Assembly (NCBI GenBank): GCA_913056175.1
Contig: CAJXLM010000023.1
Location: 1-39,975, forward strand
Reading direction: 5' to 3'
Source of the DNA: an uncultured Opitutia bacterium
Lineage (GTDB): Bacteria > Verrucomicrobiota > Verrucomicrobiia > Opitutales > Puniceicoccaceae
Length of the DNA stretch: 39,975 nucleotides
The notes below the pieces were generated by a model, which searched no databases, was not told the DNA's origin, and worked only from the letters and a program-made list of their open reading frames with translations. This document shows, one piece after another, positions 32,253 to 39,975 of this stretch; within the stretch, counting starts at the first letter, position 1; each line of letters begins with the position of its first letter. A program made the position numbers and the translations under genes.

Positions 32253-33347
32253 ATGGCTGACCCGAACCCACCGCCGGTGGAGAATCCGCCCCCGCACCTC
32301 CTGCCCGAGCTGACCTACCAGCTGGAGGGCGGGCGGGACCTGTCCACCGCCGAGGCCGAGAGCGCCGCCCTCGCCATGACGGGCAGCGCGCCCTCCCCCG
32401 ACGTCAAGGGGGCCTTCCTCCGCGCTCTGGTCGCCAAGGGGGAAACCCCGGCCGAGGTGGGGGCCTTCGCCCGGGTCTTCCGCGGCCTCGCCCTCCGGCC
32501 GGAGCTGGGGCCGGAGGCCGACAACGCCATCGATGTGGTCGGCACGGGCGGGGATGGGAGCGGCACCTTCAATTTTTCCACGGCCACCGCCCTCTTCCTC
32601 GCCGCCCTCGGCCAGCCGGTCATCAAGCACGGGAACCGCTCGGTCACCTCCCGCAGCGGCAGTGCCGACCTGCTCCGCTCCCTCGGGGTCCCGCTGGAGA
32701 ATGATCCGACCCACCTCTGCGAATCCTTCGACCGCTTCCGCTTCTGCTTCCTCTTCGCCCCGGCTTTCCACCCGGCCTTCAAGGAAGTCATGCCGGTGCG
32801 GCAGCAGCTTGCCGAGGAAGGCACGCGGACGATCTTCAACATCCTCGGGCCCCTCATCAACCCCGCCCAACCCCCCTACGCCCTCCTCGGGGTCTTCTCC
32901 CACGCCTGGGTCCGGCCGCTCGCCGCCGCGCTCGACGAGCTGGGGACCAAGGCCGCCCTGGTGGTCCACTGCCGCACGAGTGAGGGCGGGGATGTCGACG
33001 AGCTGACGGTCTCCGGGCAGAACGAGGGGGTCGGCAGCGGGCGGCTCCGCGGGACCATCTTCCCCTCCGATCCCGCCGCCCTCGGGCTGGAACCAGCCCC
33101 ACTCTCCGCCCTCCGCGGGGGCGACGCCGGGGAAAACCTGCGGCTGCTCGAGGATCTCGCCGCGGGCCGTGCTTCCGCGCCCTTCGAGGACACGCTCTGC
33201 CTGAACACGGGGGCCGGCCTCTGGATCAGCGGGAAGGTGCCAACCCTCGCCGAGGGCATCACCCTCGCCCGCCAGGAACTGCGGCGGGGCACCTTCCAGG
33301 ACTGGTTGACCGCCTTCCGCAACTACCTCCGCTCCCTCCCCGCATGA
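32253..33347 (+). CDS. trpD: Anthranilate phosphoribosyltransferase
   Basis: A 364-residue enzyme attaching the phosphoribosyl group to anthranilate in tryptophan synthesis. The PRPP motif DVVGTGGDGSGTFNFSTATA (94-113) and KHGNRSVTSRSGSADLL (from 125) are diagnostic, followed by FLFAPAFHPAFK, RTIFNILGPLINPA and GGDVDELT. The first ~20 residues are Pro-rich and unusual. The ATG is preferred over an upstream TTG; no ribosome site. It overlaps glmM by four bases, so expression is coupled to cell-wall precursor synthesis. No other trp gene is present, so tryptophan genes are scattered in this genome. Confidence 0.95.
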   Translation: MADPNPPPVENPPPHLLPELTYQLEGGRDLSTAEAESAALAMTGSAPSPDVKGAFLRALVAKGETPAEVGAFARVFRGLALRPELGPEADNAIDVVGTGGDGSGTFNFSTATALFLAALGQPVIKHGNRSVTSRSGSADLLRSLGVPLENDPTHLCESFDRFRFCFLFAPAFHPAFKEVMPVRQQLAEEGTRTIFNILGPLINPAQPPYALLGVFSHAWVRPLAAALDELGTKAALVVHCRTSEGGDVDELTVSGQNEGVGSGRLRGTIFPSDPAALGLEPAPLSALRGGDAGENLRLLEDLAAGRASAPFEDTLCLNTGAGLWISGKVPTLAEGITLARQELRRGTFQDWLTAFRNYLRSLPA

Positions 33348-34702
33348 CCGCCCTCTTCGGCACGGACGGCATCCGCGCGCGGGACGGCGATCCGGTGCTC
33401 GCCGACGCGGCGGTCGAGCAGCTCGCCGCCGCGCTCCGCACTTTCCTCGCCCGCCGCGGGGGCCCGGAGCGGCCCCGCTTGCTGGTCGGCCGTGACCCGC
33501 GGGAGAGCGGACCGCGGATCGTCGAGGCCCTCCGCCGGGGATGGGCCCGCGGGCCGGGAACCTTTCTCGAGGCGGGCATCCTGCCTACCCCGGCCATCGC
33601 CGTGCTCCTCCTCGAGGAGGAGGCCGACCTCGCGGTGAGCGTGACCGCTTCCCACAACCCGGCCTCCGACAACGGGATCAAGGTCTTTCGCGCCGGGGGC
33701 CACAAGCTTTCCCCCTCCGAGGAGCGGGAGATCGAAGCCATCCTCGCGGAGGGGCCCACCGGCCAGAGCTCCGCTCCCGTCCATCCGGAGGCCTCCCACG
33801 AGGAACTGGCGGGCGGCGCGGAGCGCTACCTGGACTGGCTGCGGGAGCGCGAGGAACTCCCGGACCTCTCCGGCTGGCGGATCGTCGGCGATACGGCCCA
33901 CGGGGCCACCGTCCAAACCACCCCGGCCCTCCTCGGGGCCTGCGGTGCCGAGTGGATCGCGCGGGGGGACGCGCCCGACGGCTTGAACATTAACCGGAAC
34001 TGCGGCTCGGAGCACCCGGAGGCCCTCGCCGGAGAGGTCCGCCGCCACGGCGCGCACCTGGGCATCGCCCACGACGGGGACGGGGACCGGGTGGTCTTCG
34101 TCGACGAGCAGGGCGAGACGGTCGCCGGCGAACAGGTGCTCGGCCTCCTCGCCCTGGAACGCCTCCGTCCGGGCCAGGTCCCGGAACCGACCCTGGTCAC
34201 TACGGTGCAGAGCAACCGGGGGCTCGATCGCGCCCTCGCCGGGGTCGGGGGCACGGTCGATCGCTGCGAGGTCGGCGACCGCGAGGTGGCCCGCCGCATG
34301 GAGGAAACGGGCTGCCCGCTCGGGGGCGAATCCTCGGGCCATTACATCCTCGCCCAACCGCCCTTCTCCGGCGACGGGCTCCGCTCCGCCCTCCGCCTGC
34401 TGCGCTTGCTGGTCCGGCAGGAGCAGCCCCTCTCCGCGCTGCGGCGCGCGATCCCGCTGCTGCCCCAGGCCACCGGTAAGGTGCCGGTCCGCGAACGGCG
34501 GGCGCTGGAGGAGTGCCGGGAATTGGCCGCCGCCCGCGCGAGCCTCGAGGGGGAGCTGGGCGGGGACGGGCGGGTCCACCTGCGCTACTCGGGCACGGAG
34601 CCGCTCCTCCGCCTGCTGGTCGAGGCGCCCCTCCAGGAACAGGCGGACGACGGCCTGCAGCGGCTCGCCACGGCCGCCCGGGCGGATCTCGCCGGGGCGT
34701 GA
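33344..34702 (+). CDS. glmM: Phosphoglucosamine mutase
   Basis: A 452-residue mutase turning glucosamine-6-phosphate into glucosamine-1-phosphate for peptidoglycan and LPS. The active phosphoserine is Ser103 in TASHNPASDNGIK. The metal loop is DGDGDR (244-249), the sugar-binding loop GGESSGHYIL, and the phosphate site RYSGTEPLLR. FGTDGIR at the very start is typical of GlmM rather than phosphomannomutase. Its ATG is inside the trpD stop (ATGA), with no separate ribosome site. Converges with the outer-membrane protein gene at 34753. Confidence 0.93.
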   Translation: MTALFGTDGIRARDGDPVLADAAVEQLAAALRTFLARRGGPERPRLLVGRDPRESGPRIVEALRRGWARGPGTFLEAGILPTPAIAVLLLEEEADLAVSVTASHNPASDNGIKVFRAGGHKLSPSEEREIEAILAEGPTGQSSAPVHPEASHEELAGGAERYLDWLREREELPDLSGWRIVGDTAHGATVQTTPALLGACGAEWIARGDAPDGLNINRNCGSEHPEALAGEVRRHGAHLGIAHDGDGDRVVFVDEQGETVAGEQVLGLLALERLRPGQVPEPTLVTTVQSNRGLDRALAGVGGTVDRCEVGDREVARRMEETGCPLGGESSGHYILAQPPFSGDGLRSALRLLRLLVRQEQPLSALRRAIPLLPQATGKVPVRERRALEECRELAAARASLEGELGGDGRVHLRYSGTEPLLRLLVEAPLQEQADDGLQRLATAARADLAGA

Positions 34703-34752
34703 GGCGGGAGGTGCCCCGGCCCGGCGCGCGATGCGCAAGGCCAAGGGGATTC

Positions 34753-35658
34753 TCAGAACCGGTAGGTCGCCCCGAGGTCGAGCCCCACGGAGGGGTCCAC
34801 CTTGAACTCGGCGAACTTGTTCCCGTCGTCGAGATAGCGGAACTTCCGCCCGAATTTCCCGGTCACCCCGGCAGTGACCACCCACTGGCGGAACAGGGTG
34901 CGCTCCACCTTCAGGTTGAGGTTGTAGCTGCGGTCCTCCACCACCCCGCGGGTCTTCCCCCCGGGGAAGTTCTTCAGGTTGTCCACCGCGAAAACAAAGG
35001 TGGTGAAGGTCGCCGAGGACACGAGCTTCCAATTCCGCTGCCCGCCCGCCTCGTAGCTGGCGAACACGCCGTTGCGGGTGTAGAAGGTGAAGCGGTCGGT
35101 CGGGCGCCACTCCACGCCGAGATACGGGAAGAGGAAGGGGTCCTCGTTGGCCCGGAATTCACCGAGCAGCCCGAGGCCGAGCTTGAACTCCTTGCTGAAG
35201 GTGTAGCCGACCCCCGCGAGGAAGGGCACGTTCCAGCCGCGGCCGAGATGCTCGCTGTTGTCCGCCGCCAGCAGCCCCCCCCCGGATACGAGCCCGTTCC
35301 AACGGTCCACGAGGGGAAATTGCCAGGTTCCGCCCAGCTGGAGCTGGAGGACGTTGTTGAAGGAGTGGCGATAGAGGCTGTCCCCGCTGAACTCGAAGTG
35401 GCTGTTCCGGACCTCGAAGGAAACCTGCCGGAAGCTGTCCGCCCCCGCGAAGTCGGTCCACGCGGCGGTCGCCCCGTAGGTCGACTCCTGCAGCTTCCCG
35501 TCCGCATCCTTAAGGTCGGCCCGCGTGTAGGCCGATCCCTTCGCGGAGAAGGAGATCACCGGGTCTTCGGGAGGGTCCTGCTGTGCGACCAGGGCGGCCG
35601 GTGCGAGGCCGAGGAGGAGGAGAAGGGATGCCGGACGGAGGAGACGGAGGGATGCCAT
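34753..35658 (-). CDS. Outer-membrane beta-barrel protein of unknown role
   Basis: A 301-residue exported protein. A signal peptide with cleavage near ALVA-QQ (about residue 25) precedes a chain of alternating amphipathic strands, many with aromatic ends (YGATAAWTDF, FRQVSFEVRNSHFEF, VVTAGVTGKFGRKFRYL). It terminates in a final Phe (DLGATYRF), the usual outer-membrane assembly signal. It resembles DUF6268-like barrels, but this is only an impression. It lies downstream of dodecin on the same strand, 43 bp apart. The upstream tract (CTTCCTTCC) lacks a ribosome site. Transport role, if any, is unknown. Confidence 0.85.
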   Translation of the reverse strand: MASLRLLRPASLLLLLGLAPAALVAQQDPPEDPVISFSAKGSAYTRADLKDADGKLQESTYGATAAWTDFAGADSFRQVSFEVRNSHFEFSGDSLYRHSFNNVLQLQLGGTWQFPLVDRWNGLVSGGGLLAADNSEHLGRGWNVPFLAGVGYTFSKEFKLGLGLLGEFRANEDPFLFPYLGVEWRPTDRFTFYTRNGVFASYEAGGQRNWKLVSSATFTTFVFAVDNLKNFPGGKTRGVVEDRSYNLNLKVERTLFRQWVVTAGVTGKFGRKFRYLDDGNKFAEFKVDPSVGLDLGATYRF

Positions 35659-35701
35659 GGGAAGGAAGGAAGTGCGCGGTGAAGACTGGGCCGGCCCGAC
35701 C

Positions 35702-35908
35702 TCAGTCGTCGAGGGTGAAACCGATCTTTACCGTCACCTGCCAGTGGGCCACCCGTCCGCCCTCAATCTGGCCGCGGCTGTCCACGACCTCGAACCAGCG
35801 GAGATTGCGCAGGCTCTCCCCGGCCTTGGCCACCGCGTTCTCCACGGCCTTTTCCATCGACTCGGGCGAGGACCCGGTCAGCTCGATCTTCTTGTATACG
35901 TGGTCCAT
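35702..35908 (-). CDS. Dodecin flavin-binding protein
   Basis: A 68-residue subunit of the dodecameric flavin storage/buffering protein. The strand-helix-strand pattern is textbook: [27 protein letters not shown] in pieces, then [19 protein letters not shown] with the flavin-stacking Trp38, and [16 protein letters not shown]. Length is normal (65-71). It is too short for many gene finders yet is unmistakable. Same strand as the outer-membrane gene after it; 107 bp separate it from the preceding Minf_1886 gene. Flavin binding may connect with the flavoprotein PyrD and others, but no regulatory link is visible. Confidence 0.95.
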   Translation of the reverse strand: MDHVYKKIELTGSSPESMEKAVENAVAKAGESLRNLRWFEVVDSRGQIEGGRVAHWQVTVKIGFTLDD

Positions 35909-36015
35909 GCCGCGGAGACCACCAGAGGTCCTCCCCCGCAACAAGAACAAAGGACCGCTCGCCCCCGCCGAAGCCACGGCCGCCCCCGGGCGGGAAAACC
36001 TGTCCGCCACCCGGC

Positions 36016-36411
36016 TCAGGAAACCGCCCGGGGCTCGAAGGGCTGCTCGAAGGCCTCGGCGAAATCGTAGCCGCCCTCGAAATCCTCGATCCGGTCCTCC
36101 TCCGTCTTCCCGAGCACCCCGTAGTCCACGAGCTCGAAGACAATCTCCCCGAAATCCCGGCAGGAATGCACGCCCCAATGTTCGAGGACGAGGCGCGCCA
36201 GCGGTCCGTACTGCTCGAGGGCGTACTCCCGCAGCCCGTCCAGGAGCATGGGGCCACTGATGTGGGCGGCGCCCTCGATCTTCCCGCTCTTCCGCAGGCG
36301 GTGCAGGGTGGAGTCGAGACCCCGCCGGAGGAACGCATAGGCCGCCGGCTGGTAGCGGCCGTTCGCCGCGCAGATTCGTTCGACGACTTCCTGGAATTCG
36401 TTGGTGCTCAT
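36016..36411 (-). CDS. Minf_1886 family protein
   Basis: A 131-residue soluble protein of the small conserved family named after Methylacidiphilum locus Minf_1886, found mainly in Verrucomicrobia and Planctomycetes. Recognised by [28 protein letters not shown] (split 5-32), [23 protein letters not shown] and [25 protein letters not shown]. The family has no established function. Strong ribosome site GGGAGGGA directly before the ATG. It is first of the minus-strand run that ends with the outer-membrane protein, and divergent from carB with 110 bp between. Its presence supports the proposed lineage. Confidence 0.88.
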   Translation of the reverse strand: MSTNEFQEVVERICAANGRYQPAAYAFLRRGLDSTLHRLRKSGKIEGAAHISGPMLLDGLREYALEQYGPLARLVLEHWGVHSCRDFGEIVFELVDYGVLGKTEEDRIEDFEGGYDFAEAFEQPFEPRAVS

Positions 36412-36521
36412 TCCCTCCCGCCACGATTGCCCGCGCGGCCGCCGAGTCAATCGCGCGACCCTTCGCGCGCCCCGGCGTTTTTCGTTCACCCGGCTGGCTC
36501 CTTTCGTCATCTTCCCGTCCC

Positions 36522-39746
<3,225 letters not shown>

Positions 39747-39975
39747 GCCCGCATCCCCCGCTACCCCCCCTCCCGCCCACGCAACCCACCCCACACCCCT
39801 CAACCCGCCACCCCGTCCAGCCCAACAACACCCCTCAACCCGCCACCCCAACACACACCCAGAACCCACCCCGCACCCCCTCCGTCCACCCATCTCCGCC
39901 CCTCCCCGTCCCCTCCCACGCAGGCTCGCCCCGCATCCCCCACAACCCCCCATCCCCGCCTCCTCCCACCAAGGC
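39747..39975 (+). terminator. C-rich, G-poor tail; candidate Rho-dependent termination region
   Basis: By hand count, this 229-base stretch has about 147 C (64%) and only 22 G (10%), and no open gene. A long, unstructured C-rich, G-poor transcript directly after a stop codon is the classical form of a Rho utilisation site. No hairpin with a T-run is found after carB, so a Rho-type end would fill that role. The minus strand carries many runs of three or more G and could form G-quadruplexes. The region runs to the window edge. Confidence 0.45.
39793..39849. repeat. 22-bp direct repeat in the C-rich tail
   Basis: An identical 22-bp sequence beginning ACACCCCTCAACCC appears at 39793-39814 and at 39828-39849, a 35-bp offset. 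No coding function is seen. Confidence 0.85.

Overview
The window is a GC-rich (roughly 70% by eye) chromosomal segment from a Gram-negative bacterium. Most of it is housekeeping and cell-envelope genes, with no phage, plasmid, CRISPR, tRNA or rRNA signal. The best guess for the lineage is Verrucomicrobiota. The reasons are a stand-alone Minf_1886-family protein (named from Methylacidiphilum infernorum), a DUF4838 carbohydrate-active-type protein, a choice-of-anchor I secreted protein, menaquinone genes, a class 2 dihydroorotate dehydrogenase, and many leader genes without a Shine-Dalgarno sequence. This placement is inference, moderately confident.

Layout. 1-716 is non-coding and holds a compound tandem repeat: two nearly identical 158-bp G-rich blocks, 351 bp apart, each followed by an array of 22-23 bp hairpin-forming units. 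717-2837 (minus) is pyrD-azlC-azlD. 2925-4135 (plus) holds an acidic protein of unknown function and a PIN-fold-like protein that has lost catalytic acids. 4272-6615 (minus) is a tightly overlapping trio: ABC ATPase, ABC-2 permease and a membrane-anchored partner. 6732-9175 (plus) holds nadD and a secreted choice-of-anchor I beta-propeller protein, which faces a large DUF4838 protein (9324-11840, minus) across a very strong hairpin terminator. 11924-17854 (plus) is a complete tripartite RND efflux operon (outer-membrane lipoprotein, adaptor, pump).

17925-19746 (minus) has a gamma-glutamylcyclotransferase-like gene followed by folC. 19823-20503 (plus) is a GlmU-C-terminal-like beta-helix protein. 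rpsP with a long Ala/Pro/Glu tail and an SDR dehydrogenase follow on minus, then tlpA-like thioredoxin (plus), a YbgC-type thioesterase and gmhA (minus), and mutL (plus) lacking the endonuclease motif. 25632-32164 (minus) is a six-kilobase operon-like run, menC-menE-hemB-glycosyltransferase-glycosyltransferase, joining menaquinone, tetrapyrrole and lipid-linked sugar transfer. 32253-34702 (plus) is trpD-glmM. 34753-36411 (minus) has a Minf_1886 protein, dodecin and an outer-membrane barrel. 36522-39746 (plus) is full-length carB, followed by an extremely C-rich, G-poor tail.

Together the genes cover pyrimidine synthesis (pyrD, carB), NAD, folate, heme, menaquinone and tryptophan synthesis, amino-sugar and LPS precursor supply (glmM, gmhA, the beta-helix protein, ArnT-like transferases), mismatch repair, and envelope export. 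The most unusual items are the hairpin-array repeat at the left end, the C-rich region after carB, the degenerate PIN-like protein, the nuclease-motif-less MutL, and the contrast between SD-less leader genes and SD-bearing downstream genes.
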